Assembly (NCBI GenBank): GCA_041854955.1
Contig: JBHADF010000033.1
Coordinates: forward strand, 1 to 48,858
Length of the DNA stretch: 48,858 nt
Direction: 5' to 3'
DNA from: CAMENZ01 sp041854955
GTDB taxonomy: Bacteria > Bacillota > Clostridia > Peptostreptococcales > Anaerovoracaceae
A program made the translations under genes and the position numbers. Under the pieces are notes generated by a model. The model searched no databases. It saw only the letters and a list, made by a program, of their open reading frames with translations, and was not told where the DNA came from. Position 1 is the stretch's first letter. Each line of letters opens with the position of its first letter. This document shows positions 1 through 8,282 of this stretch, piece by piece.

Positions 1-39
1 AAAAACACCGAGAGGGCGTCCTGCCTTCTCGGTGTTTTC
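1..39 (-). terminator. Rho-independent terminator after the NuoG-like gene
   Basis: A perfect 12-bp stem is formed by AAAACACCGAGA (2-13) and TCTCGGTGTTTT (27-38) with a 13-nt loop. Read on the minus strand it ends in a T run and lies 47 bp after the stop of the redox operon. The A/T-flanked stem could also work for a plus-strand gene outside the window. Confidence 0.85.
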
Positions 40-85
40 TTACTCTATATTATCTTTTTATATTCTCTTTCAGAGACAAATTCCA

Positions 86-3000
86 CTACATCTTAGGCTT
101 GGGGATTCTGCTCTGAATGTCCTGCATCAAGGGATCCGTAGTCATTATAGGGTCTGCAAAGCTGTTGCCCGAAACAACTGCCAGCTCCGGCTTGAACTTT
201 TCCGAATCGGCTATGATTTCTCCTATGAAAGCTCTCTGATACCAAGGCACCGTGTCGCACATCTCGGCTTCGATGTCGCTTTCGTCTTCCCAGTTGAAAT
301 CCACCTCGAAGGCCTTGGCTATATCAGCTGCCACAGACCAGGTAGAGAAGGTTCCTTCGGATTTTGCGGCTTCCACTGCCATAAGTCTTCTCTCTGTATT
401 GGTATAGGTTCCTCTCGTTGCCAAAGGATTTCCGCAGGGCACTACCAAATCAGCTGCCAATGCCACTTCCGTCAGTCTCAGGTCGGATACCATGAGGAAT
501 TCCAAGTCGCTTAAATCGACACCCTTAGGATTTTCTCCGAAGATGAAGAGTCCCTTCAGGCCTGCCAGCTTTTCAGCTCCTGCTGTAATTCCCAAATCTA
601 CCAAGCCCTGAGAGTTGTTCTTGGCTTTCAGCATGAGTATGCCGTCTCTTGCCTTTCCTAAGTGACCGGAAAGAAGGGCGATATTTCCTACCATGGCAGC
701 CGCCTCTACGGAAAGCTTGTTCTGCTGATATACTATCATGGCTTTCTTAGCCTTCAGGTATTCCTCAGCCACAGCTACAGCCTCTTCACAAGGTGTCACC
801 CCTGCCAAGGACTTCACCAGCTCCTCATAGCCCTTCAGCTTGGAATCGGCCTTAGTGGCCAAATGGCTTGCCAGCTTGTTGAGGAATTCCATGTTATTCT
901 TCACATATACAACCTTATCTGCAAAATCTAGATTTACAGGCTTGCTACCCTCCGGCATGATAGCGATTACCTTTGCACCACGCTCCGATGCCTGCTTTAT
1001 TTTCAGCTGGACCACCGGATTCATGGAAAATTCGTAACCCATCATGAGGATAAAGTCTGTGGAAATGAGCTCTTCCATATCGTTAGGTGTATGATCATAA
1101 CCTACCACCTTTTTCAGGCCGTTTTCTCTGTTGTTGAAGGAGAAGCAATCAACTCCCATAACGTCAGCCATCTTCTTTATGGCATATATCTCTTCGTTGG
1201 TATATCTGTCGGAAACGGCTACGGCTACAGCGTCCTTGCCGTATTTCATAACCAGGGACTGAGCCTTCTTTGCGGCTAACATTACAGCATCGTTATAGTC
1301 GGCATATCTCAAGCCCTCTTCCCCTGCCATCATAGGCCAGGAAATGAAGTCATCCTTTTCTTCACCGCAATCGAAGCCCCACTTTCCTTTTCCGCAGCAG
1401 AGGCCCTTATTTACCACTCCTGCCTTATCAGGGTTGGCCTTTGTCACCATCTCTCCTGCAGTTTCAACCAGGAAGCTGCAACCTACAGAGCAATACATAC
1501 AGGTTCTCTCCGTACCCTCTGTGGGAACGGGAACCTCCTTGGCCACGGTCTGTCTCTCCTGAAGGGCTCCTACGGGGCAAACGGAAACGCACTGTCCGCA
1601 GGAAATACAGCCTGCCTCCAGCAGGGTTCCGCCCATGGCCGGCATTACCACCGTTTCAAAGCCGCGGTCTACCAAGCCTAAGGCTCCTACTCCCATGACC
1701 TCGTCGCATACTCTTACGCAAAGTCCGCAAAGTATACACTTGTTGGGATCTCTTACGATGAAGGGATGGTCATCCTCTACCTCTACGGTCTTCTTATCTC
1801 CGCCGAATCTTTCCGGCTTTACATCATACTGGTTGGCATAGTCTACCAGCTTACACTCGTAATAGTCGTGGCAGCCGCATTCGAGGCAACGCTTAGCCTC
1901 TTCCATGGCTTCCTCGGGAGTGTAGCCTAAAACCACCTCGCTGAAGTTATCAGCTCTTTCCTCAGGGCTCAGGTGCTCCATCTGAGGTCTGCACTGTCTC
2001 TCTCTATCCTCAAAATCCGCCGCCGTTATGTCATCTCTCGTAACGATGTATTCCTCTCTGTATTGAGTGTCCACACCGTAGAGATAGGCGTCGATTATGT
2101 TGGCTGCCTTCTTGGCATCGGCTATAGCTTCAACGGCTATGGAAATCTTGTCATTTCCGCAGTCTCCTCCGGCAAATACCTTTTCCATAGATGTTCTGAA
2201 GGTTTGGGAATCATACTTTATGGCTCCCTTCTTGGTCTTCTCTATCTTACCTTCGATTTCCCCGTCAAGCATTTCCGTATCTACGGCCTGTCCGATGGCT
2301 AATATAACCGTGTCAACCTGAATGGTTTCCGTCTTTCCGGGAACCTCTACAGGCCTTCTTCTGCCGGATTCGTCCGGCTCACCCAGCTCCATTACCTGAA
2401 GAACCAGCTCCTTAACTCTTCCGTTTTCATCGGTTATGGCCTCGATGGGATTGGTCAGATTTTTGAAGATTACGCCCTCTTCCTCTGCCTCTTCAATTTC
2501 TATCATGTCCGCAGGCATTTCTTCCTTGGTTCTTCTGTAAACGTTATACACCTTTTCCGCACCTAATCTTACAGCGGTTCTGCAGGCGTCCATGGCAGTA
2601 TTTCCACCACCTACGATGGCTACACTCTTTCCTATGGACTGGGGTTCGTTTCTCACAACCTTTCTCAGGAAATCGATGCCGCCGATAACACCTTGGCTGT
2701 CCTCTCCCTTAAAGCCTACACCTGTGGATTTCCAAGCGCCTATGGCCAGAAGCACCGCATCGTAATCCTCGGTCAGGGAGCTAAACTTAATGTCCTGACC
2801 TACTCTAACTCCGGTTATGATATTTACACCCATCTTCTCGATGGTGCGAATCTCTCTGTCCAGCATCATCTTAGGAAGTCTGTATTCGGGAATACCGTAT
2901 CTGAGCATTCCTCCTGCGTAGGGCATGTACTCGAAAATAGTAACGTCATGGCCCATTTTGCGGAGGAAATAGGCTGCCGAAAGTCCCATGGGACCGGCGC

Positions 3001-3595
3001 CTACGATGGCTACGGATTTTCCTGTTTCCGCGTCCACTTCGGGGAGATATTCCTCACCTTCAAAATCCATATCTGACAAAAATCTCTTGAGCCACATGAT
3101 GGCTATAGGTTCGTCCACCAGGCCTCTTCGGCAATCACTTTCGCAAGGGTGAGGGCAAACTCTTCCCAAGGATGCGGGAAGAGGAATTTTATCCTTTACC
3201 AGCTTGATACCCGCTTCAAATTCTCCGTTGGCAACCAGGCCTACATAGCCCTGGCAGTCGGTTTCGGCGGGACAGGCCTTGACGCAAGGGGGACGACAAT
3301 CGCCCCTGTGATTTGACAGAAGCAGCTCCAGATTAGTCTTTCTGGACTCGATTACCCTTTCAGTGTTAGTGAGGATGACCATACCGTCCTCTATTTCCGT
3401 AGCGCAGGCCTTGCAAAGCTTGGGATTCCCCTCTATTTCGCACATGCAAAGTCCGCAGGAGCCGTATATCTTAGTCCTCTCATCGTAGCAGAGAGTAGGT
3501 ATGAATATGTCCTCCTGCCGTGCCAAATCCAAGATGGTCTGACCCGGAACGCCTAAAACTTCTTTTCCGTTTATATTTACTCTGTAATTTTTCAT
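86..3595 (-). CDS. Ferredoxin-GltD-NuoG-like fusion subunit of a NAD(P)H-linked (possibly electron-bifurcating) oxidoreductase
   Basis: This 1169-residue protein is the large subunit of the soluble complex encoded with the next two genes. Seen in order: a [2Fe-2S] ferredoxin domain (C36, C47, C50, C64); a GltD-type cysteine region (HRGDC at 96-100, then C104, C108); a GltD/NfnB-like flavoprotein with FAD motif GAGPMG (199-204) and NADPH-type motif GGGNTAMDACR (329-339); two ferredoxin-like [4Fe-4S] motifs (CILCGLCVRVC 620-630, CISCGQCVSVC 663-673); and a molybdopterin-oxidoreductase-like C-terminus with C699, C702, C706 and C733/C734. Where formate dehydrogenases carry the Cys/Sec metal ligand I read only FNNREN, so this part is probably structural, as in NuoG. 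No hydrogenase H-cluster is visible. The architecture resembles the HydABC/Stn family; NADPH/NADH/ferredoxin transhydrogenation is inferred. Strong RBS (AGGAGG) 9 nt before the ATG. Confidence 0.8.
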   Translation of the reverse strand: MKNYRVNINGKEVLGVPGQTILDLARQEDIFIPTLCYDERTKIYGSCGLCMCEIEGNPKLCKACATEIEDGMVILTNTERVIESRKTNLELLLSNHRGDCRPPCVKACPAETDCQGYVGLVANGEFEAGIKLVKDKIPLPASLGRVCPHPCESDCRRGLVDEPIAIMWLKRFLSDMDFEGEEYLPEVDAETGKSVAIVGAGPMGLSAAYFLRKMGHDVTIFEYMPYAGGMLRYGIPEYRLPKMMLDREIRTIEKMGVNIITGVRVGQDIKFSSLTEDYDAVLLAIGAWKSTGVGFKGEDSQGVIGGIDFLRKVVRNEPQSIGKSVAIVGGGNTAMDACRTAVRLGAEKVYNVYRRTKEEMPADMIEIEEAEEEGVIFKNLTNPIEAITDENGRVKELVLQVMELGEPDESGRRRPVEVPGKTETIQVDTVILAIGQAVDTEMLDGEIEGKIEKTKKGAIKYDSQTFRTSMEKVFAGGDCGNDKISIAVEAIADAKKAANIIDAYLYGVDTQYREEYIVTRDDITAADFEDRERQCRPQMEHLSPEERADNFSEVVLGYTPEEAMEEAKRCLECGCHDYYECKLVDYANQYDVKPERFGGDKKTVEVEDDHPFIVRDPNKCILCGLCVRVCDEVMGVGALGLVDRGFETVVMPAMGGTLLEAGCISCGQCVSVCPVGALQERQTVAKEVPVPTEGTERTCMYCSVGCSFLVETAGEMVTKANPDKAGVVNKGLCCGKGKWGFDCGEEKDDFISWPMMAGEEGLRYADYNDAVMLAAKKAQSLVMKYGKDAVAVAVSDRYTNEEIYAIKKMADVMGVDCFSFNNRENGLKKVVGYDHTPNDMEELISTDFILMMGYEFSMNPVVQLKIKQASERGAKVIAIMPEGSKPVNLDFADKVVYVKNNMEFLNKLASHLATKADSKLKGYEELVKSLAGVTPCEEAVAVAEEYLKAKKAMIVYQQNKLSVEAAAMVGNIALLSGHLGKARDGILMLKAKNNSQGLVDLGITAGAEKLAGLKGLFIFGENPKGVDLSDLEFLMVSDLRLTEVALAADLVVPCGNPLATRGTYTNTERRLMAVEAAKSEGTFSTWSVAADIAKAFEVDFNWEDESDIEAEMCDTVPWYQRAFIGEIIADSEKFKPELAVVSGNSFADPIMTTDPLMQDIQSRIPKPKM

Positions 3596-3607
3596 GTTCC
3601 TGCCCTC

Positions 3608-5356
3608 CTACTCTACGGTTATCGCATGGAATTTACATGCTTCGTAGCAGCGACCGCATTTGATGCATTTCTCCTGATCTATGACATGGCGCTCCTTCAC
3701 GCTGCCGGTGATTGCTCCCACAGGGCACTTTCTCGCGCACATGGTACAGCCCACGCAGTTATCGTGAATTTCGTAGGTTATCAATGCCTTACAGGATTTT
3801 GCGGTACACTTCTTATGGTAGATGTGGTCCTCATACTCATTTCTGAAGTATTTCAAGGTGGTGAGCACCGGGTTGGGAGCAGTCTGTCCCAAGCCGCAGA
3901 GGGAGCCGTCTTTAATCTTATAGCAAAGCTCTTCTAAAAGCTCGATGTCTCCGTCTCTGCCTTCGCCACGAGTTATTCTTTCAAGGATTTCCAACATTCT
4001 CTTGGTTCCGATACGGCAATAGTTACACTTTCCACAGGATTCCTTTTTAGTGAAATCCAGGAAATACCTGGCCATATCAACCATACATGTGTCCTCGTCC
4101 ATTACGATCATACCGCCGGAGCCTACGATGGCACCGGTCTTGTTGATATCTTCGTAGGTGACCTTTGTATCTATTAGCTCTGAGGGAATACATCCGCCGG
4201 ATGGCCCGCCCATCTGCACGGCCTTGAAGTTCTTGTCCTTCTTTATACCGCCACCGATGGTGTAAATTACGTCCTTTAAGGAAAGTCCCATGGGAACCTC
4301 CACCAGTCCGCCCTTCTTTATCTTACCTGCCAAGGCGAAAACCTTGGTGCCTTTGCTGGCCTCGGTTCCCATCTCGCCGAAGGCCTTTCCTCCGTTAAAG
4401 ATGATCCAAGGCACATTGGCAAAGGTCTCTACATTGTTTATGTTGGTAGGCTGTTGCCAGTAGCCCTTTGCCGCGGGAAAAGGAGGTTTCAGTCTTGGCA
4501 TACCTCTTTCACCTTCCAGGGATGCTATGAGGGCTGTTTCCTCTCCGCATACGAAAGCACCGGCTCCCGCCTTGATTCTCAGGTCGAAGTCTCTGTTGCT
4601 TCCCAATATGTTCTTTCCTAAGAAGCCTCTTTCTCTGGCCTGAGCCATGGCGATTTCCAGACGCTTGATGGCCAAGGGGTATTCAGCCCTGCAGTATATG
4701 ATTCCTTCAGATGCGCCCATAGCATAGCCACCTATGATCATGCCTTCTATAAGGGAATGAGGGTCTCCCTCCAAAACGGATCTGTCCATGAAGGCTCCCG
4801 GATCTCCCTCGTCGGCGTTGCATACTATGTATTTCTTCTTACCCTTGTTGTCCTTTGCCGCATTCCACTTAAACCAAGTGGGGAAGCCGGCACCGCCTCG
4901 GCCGCGAAGGCCGGAAATCTTCATTTCCTCGATGACCTCCTCCGGGCTCATGTGGAGCAGGGCCTTCTCAGCAGCCTTATATCCGCCTGCAGCTATGTAT
5001 TCGTCGATATTTTCAGGGTTTATCACCCCTGCATTTCTGAGAACCACACGCTTCTGGCCTGCCAGGAAAAAAGCGTCCTCCTCTGAAATCAGCTTAGCTT
5101 CCAAGGGCTCATGTTTAATAATTTCAGCTTCAATGAGGGCTTCCACATCCTCCGGCTGAACCTTTATATATCTTCTAAAGCTTTTATCGTCGGAGTAGAT
5201 ATCCACAATAGGCTCTAAATAACAGTTACCTACGCAGCCTGTTACGCCTACCTGAATGTCAAGACCCCTGCTTTTCAATGTTTCTTCAAACTTTTTCGCG
5301 GTTTTTCCGGCGCCTGTAGCGATGCCGCAGCTTCCCTGACCTACAACAATTTTCAT
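3608..5356 (-). CDS. NuoF/HydB-like NADH-binding flavoprotein subunit
   Basis: This 582-residue protein is the expected NADH:FMN module of the complex. Seen: an N-terminal thioredoxin-like [2Fe-2S] domain (C10, C41, C45); the NuoF core with glycine-rich GRGGAGFPTWFKW and the ADEGDPGAFMDRSVLEGDPH segment (NADH/FMN site); the [4Fe-4S] motif ESCGKCNYCRIG; and a C-terminal extension with two ferredoxin motifs (CVGCTMCARKCP and CIKCGRCYEACK). This long N- and C-extended form is typical of HydB-type subunits of bifurcating hydrogenases and relatives, not of respiratory NuoF. It starts 2 nt after the nuoE-like stop, with its ribosome site inside the end of that gene, and ends 12 bp before the fusion subunit. 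The three are therefore almost certainly made together. Confidence 0.88.
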   Translation of the reverse strand: MKIVVGQGSCGIATGAGKTAKKFEETLKSRGLDIQVGVTGCVGNCYLEPIVDIYSDDKSFRRYIKVQPEDVEALIEAEIIKHEPLEAKLISEEDAFFLAGQKRVVLRNAGVINPENIDEYIAAGGYKAAEKALLHMSPEEVIEEMKISGLRGRGGAGFPTWFKWNAAKDNKGKKKYIVCNADEGDPGAFMDRSVLEGDPHSLIEGMIIGGYAMGASEGIIYCRAEYPLAIKRLEIAMAQARERGFLGKNILGSNRDFDLRIKAGAGAFVCGEETALIASLEGERGMPRLKPPFPAAKGYWQQPTNINNVETFANVPWIIFNGGKAFGEMGTEASKGTKVFALAGKIKKGGLVEVPMGLSLKDVIYTIGGGIKKDKNFKAVQMGGPSGGCIPSELIDTKVTYEDINKTGAIVGSGGMIVMDEDTCMVDMARYFLDFTKKESCGKCNYCRIGTKRMLEILERITRGEGRDGDIELLEELCYKIKDGSLCGLGQTAPNPVLTTLKYFRNEYEDHIYHKKCTAKSCKALITYEIHDNCVGCTMCARKCPVGAITGSVKERHVIDQEKCIKCGRCYEACKFHAITVE

Positions 5357-5358
5357 GG

Positions 5359-5868
5359 TTACACCTGCTCCCTTATCTTATCTAAAATTTCCTTTACCGT
5401 GTCCTTTGTGAGGTTTCCGTAGGTTTCGTCTCCCTCCCGGCTCCTCACCATCATTACGGGAGCTAAAGAGCAGCATCCTAAGCAGGCCACATTGTTCAGG
5501 GTGAACACCCCGTCCTCTGTAGTTTCTCCGTCCTTTATTCCCAGATGCTCAGTAATGGATTCTTCTATGACATCAGCTCCGTTTACATGGCAGGCTGTGC
5601 CCTTGCAGAGCATGATAAGTTTTTTCCCGATAGGCTCCATTCTGAATTGAGCGTAGAAGGTAGCCACACCGTAAATCTGTGCAGTCCTTATTCCTGTCTT
5701 CTCGGAAATATAATTTATAACCTCCGGTGAAAGATATCCGTACAGCTCCTGAGCCTTCTGCAATATTATGATAAGGCTTCCCTTTTCCTTGGCGTATTTT
5801 TCCATTGTGGGTTCCAGTTCAGGAAAACCGCCACCTCTGCCACAGCATTCGCATTTCTTTCCACTCAT
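5359..5868 (-). CDS. NuoE/HydC-like [2Fe-2S] thioredoxin-fold subunit
   Basis: This 169-residue protein has the NuoE [2Fe-2S] ligand set: CKGTAC in one loop and CLGCC about 35 residues later. The preceding helical region contains QELYGYLSPE and the conserved GVATFYAQF segment. It is the small electron-transfer subunit that normally docks on NuoF/HydB. The N-terminus carries an extra Cys pair (MSGKKCECC) that NuoE does not need; its role is unknown. The ATG has a good ribosome site (GGAGG, about 7 nt upstream). The gene lies 31 bp downstream of the PAP2 gene with no visible terminator or strong promoter, so it may be co-transcribed with the upstream phosphatase genes. Confidence 0.88.
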   Translation of the reverse strand: MSGKKCECCGRGGGFPELEPTMEKYAKEKGSLIIILQKAQELYGYLSPEVINYISEKTGIRTAQIYGVATFYAQFRMEPIGKKLIMLCKGTACHVNGADVIEESITEHLGIKDGETTEDGVFTLNNVACLGCCSLAPVMMVRSREGDETYGNLTKDTVKEILDKIREQV

Positions 5869-5899
5869 ATTGTTCCTCCATAAAATAAGCCATTAAAAT

Positions 5900-6643
5900 C
5901 TATTCAATTAATTTCCGCCGCGATCGCTTCAATCTCATCAACCTGCGATTGCGCAGAAATTCATTGCCCTTTTCCCAATACATCTCTATGGTAACCATTA
6001 CAGCAAGGCTTATTACCACACCGCCCAGCACATCCAAAACCGAGTGCTGTTTTACAAAGACGGTGGAAATATTTATGAGAGATGTACCTAAAATAAATGC
6101 TACCATCCATATGCTTTTTCTTATCTTCACATCGGCATAGGCGGCATAAAGCACCGACATGGCTCCTACCACATGGAGCGATGGGAATACATTTGTATTC
6201 GTATCCGCCGCATAAAGATGGGCCATAAGCTCAGTCAGCAGATTGTCCCGTTCAAAGCTGGCAGGCCTCAGGTTCTGACATGAGGGAAATACTACAAATA
6301 TGATAAGTCCCAAGGTGAATGCTATCATTATGAAAAGCATCATTTTCTTGTAGGCCTCTATGTTGTAAAGCAGAGTATATATGAACATTCCTATCATATA
6401 TCCGTACCACAGCACATAGGGTATTACAAAGCCTTCCATAAAGGGAATAGCGTCATCCAGCCAAACATATATTTCATAGAAGCTGTCAAATATAGGCAGC
6501 TTTTCCAGCGTGTAAAAAAACGCAAAAAATACAGGCCAAAATATCAGCAGCAATATGTGCTTAAAATCCTTGGTATGTATGTTATTCCAGCGTAGCTTTC
6601 GGTAATCTACCGACATGCCGCTGCCTCTCTTCTTGTCCTTCAA
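5900..6643 (-). CDS. PAP2-family membrane phosphatase
   Basis: This 247-residue membrane protein has several hydrophobic segments and the late PAP2 (type 2 phosphatidic acid phosphatase) motifs: NVFPSLHV with the catalytic-region histidine, then a block ending KQHSVLDVLGG. Such enzymes remove phosphate from lipid phosphates such as undecaprenyl diphosphate or phosphatidate at the membrane; the substrate here is not known. The first PAP2 motif (Kx6RP) is weak, with only QNLRPASFER seen nearby. I kept the TTG start because AGGAGA lies about 7 nt upstream; an internal ATG at 6616 with GAGAGG is the alternative. It begins 12 bp after the HAD gene. Confidence 0.75.
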   Translation of the reverse strand: MKDKKRGSGMSVDYRKLRWNNIHTKDFKHILLLIFWPVFFAFFYTLEKLPIFDSFYEIYVWLDDAIPFMEGFVIPYVLWYGYMIGMFIYTLLYNIEAYKKMMLFIMIAFTLGLIIFVVFPSCQNLRPASFERDNLLTELMAHLYAADTNTNVFPSLHVVGAMSVLYAAYADVKIRKSIWMVAFILGTSLINISTVFVKQHSVLDVLGGVVISLAVMVTIEMYWEKGNEFLRNRRLMRLKRSRRKLIE

Positions 6644-6654
6644 AGCTCTGTCTC

Positions 6655-7563
6655 CTATCTGCTACCCCTGATATTTTTTAGGATTCTCCCTAAAAAACTT
6701 CCCCTTTTTGGTGCCGCCACCCCGTCTTCTTCTTTAAAAAGCAGTCTTCTTATGGCATAGCACACCCCCTCTTCATCATTGGAAAGGGTTATAAAATCCG
6801 CTAATTCCTTTATTTCTTCCACTCCATTGGCCATGGCTACGCCAAAACCGGCATCCCTGAGCATGGTGCAGTCATTTGGGCTGTCACCGAAGGCCATGAC
6901 ATTTTCCATAGAGATACCCTTTTCACGGCAAAGGTGCGCCAAGGCCGTAGCCTTGCTGGTAGTGGCACCGCCTATCTCTATGTTGTTATGCTGTGAGCTG
7001 GTTACGGTAATTCCCTGGAATTCTCCGAAACGCTCCCACATCCTGTGTCTGTCTTCCTGAAATTCAAAGTGAATATTTATATTTTCGATTCTTTCGCTGT
7101 TTTCCCGCCAAAATTCATATATATCCGGCACAGGCCTACGGGTTCTCAAAACATATTTTGCGCTCATAAAGGTAGAACCCTTTTCGGCCAACTCATCGTA
7201 AAGCCTCTGGTCAACGAAGGCGGCTCCCTCCGTAAAAACCTCCACGGGAAAAGGACTTTTCTCCATGAGAGCACATATGGGTAAAATCGCCTCTCTGTCC
7301 ACATAATTGGAATAGAGAAATCGGCCTTTCAAATCAACGATATGGGCCCCGTTGGATATAATTATATGCTTTAATCCGATAATGTTCAACACCTTTTCCG
7401 GTAATGCCACATAGGGTCTTCCCGTAGCTATAACCACTTCAAAGCCTCTGTTTATGGCCTCTTCCAAGGTTTCTCGGGTGCGCCTGGTAAGCCCCTCCCT
7501 GGTAAGGGTGGTTCCGTCTAAATCCAAGGCTATGAGCTTTATTTGGTCCAAACTTTTCATCAT
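6655..7563 (-). CDS. Cof-type HAD-superfamily hydrolase
   Basis: This 302-residue protein has HAD phosphatase motif I DLDGTTL near residue 16, a Cof-like cap in the middle, a conserved lysine region (TTSKATALAHLC), and motif IV GDSPNDCTML. The family dephosphorylates sugar phosphates, flavin intermediates or similar small metabolites; specificity cannot be read from the sequence. Length fits the Cof/YbjI-type class II HADs. Two ATG codons are adjacent; GAGGAG is spaced better for the second one (7560). The basic, low-complexity tail (EEDGVAAPKRGSFLG onward) is not part of the fold. It lies 12 bp upstream of the PAP2 gene and 9 bp after the MBL gene, in an apparent phosphatase/hydrolase operon. 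Confidence 0.85.
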   Translation of the reverse strand: MMKSLDQIKLIALDLDGTTLTREGLTRRTRETLEEAINRGFEVVIATGRPYVALPEKVLNIIGLKHIIISNGAHIVDLKGRFLYSNYVDREAILPICALMEKSPFPVEVFTEGAAFVDQRLYDELAEKGSTFMSAKYVLRTRRPVPDIYEFWRENSERIENINIHFEFQEDRHRMWERFGEFQGITVTSSQHNNIEIGGATTSKATALAHLCREKGISMENVMAFGDSPNDCTMLRDAGFGVAMANGVEEIKELADFITLSNDEEGVCYAIRRLLFKEEDGVAAPKRGSFLGRILKNIRGSR

Positions 7564-7575
7564 ACGCTCCTCGCC

Positions 7576-8166
7576 CTATTTAAGGCAGTCCAAAAACTCC
7601 TCGTTATACTTTCTTACCTGCTTCATGGTGGCTGAACCCTCATGTCCCGGATAAATGGTGTACTCATTTGACCACTTGTCTATGACATTCCTGCAGGATT
7701 TTACCATGTCCTCCGGAGAGCCGTCTTCCAAATCAGTCCTTCCCAGATCCGTGTCAAATATGGTGTCCCCTGTGAACACCACCTTGCTTTTCTCCGACAG
7801 AATACATATTGAGCCTGCCGTATGTCCGGGAGTATGGAAAATCTTCAGCTCCTCATCCTCCAGATATATGGAGTCTCCGTCCTTAAGGCTTATGTCAGTC
7901 TTTTCCTTCAGCATATATGAATCTATTTCGTGCATGATTACGGGCAGGTCAAAATGACGGCGTATTTTCCCCACTGCACCTACATGGTCGTAATGATGGT
8001 GAGTGAGTATGATACCCTCAGGCTTCAGTTGATTTTCTTCAATAAATTCTATAAATCGGTTGCCTTCATAGCCCGGGTCTATGATGTAGCAGCTTCTGCC
8101 CTTATCCACATATATTATATATCCGTTTTCTTCAAGGCTGCCCCCTGAAATTCGTTTAATTTTCAT
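7576..8166 (-). CDS. MBL-fold metallohydrolase (glyoxalase II-like)
   Basis: This 196-residue protein has the metallo-beta-lactamase zinc ligands: THHHYDHVGA, the HTPGHTAGSI histidine, GDTIF with the bridging aspartate, and the late YPGHEG histidine. Such single-domain proteins include glyoxalase II-like thioester hydrolases; the exact substrate is unknown. An upstream extension of the frame reaches 8295, but it would overlap the divergent trkA start. The ATG at 8166 has GGAGA and GGAAG upstream and follows a clear promoter, so I chose it. It heads a minus-strand run with the HAD and PAP2 genes. Confidence 0.85.
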   Translation of the reverse strand: MKIKRISGGSLEENGYIIYVDKGRSCYIIDPGYEGNRFIEFIEENQLKPEGIILTHHHYDHVGAVGKIRRHFDLPVIMHEIDSYMLKEKTDISLKDGDSIYLEDEELKIFHTPGHTAGSICILSEKSKVVFTGDTIFDTDLGRTDLEDGSPEDMVKSCRNVIDKWSNEYTIYPGHEGSATMKQVRKYNEEFLDCLK

Positions 8167-8200
8167 AATCTTCCAGTCTCCGTACTTATAATTACTTATT

Positions 8201-8229
8201 ATTTTACAACATTTATTCTTCTCTTGCAA
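8201..8229 (-). promoter_or_regulatory. Promoter of the MBL-HAD-PAP2 run
   Basis: Minus-strand -35 TTGCAA (8224-8229), 17-bp spacer, -10 TAAAAT (8201-8206). The -35 hexamer is its own reverse complement and is shared with the divergent trkA promoter. Confidence 0.6.
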
Positions 8230-8252
8230 ATTATATCTTTCTGATATAGAAT
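8224..8252 (+). promoter_or_regulatory. trkA promoter
   Basis: Plus-strand -35 TTGCAA (8224-8229), 17-bp spacer, -10 TAGAAT (8247-8252), 30 bp before the trkA ATG. It uses the same six bases as the divergent promoter for its -35 box. Confidence 0.6.
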
Positions 8253-8282
8253 TATAAAATACATTAGTTAAAGAGGTGTCAT

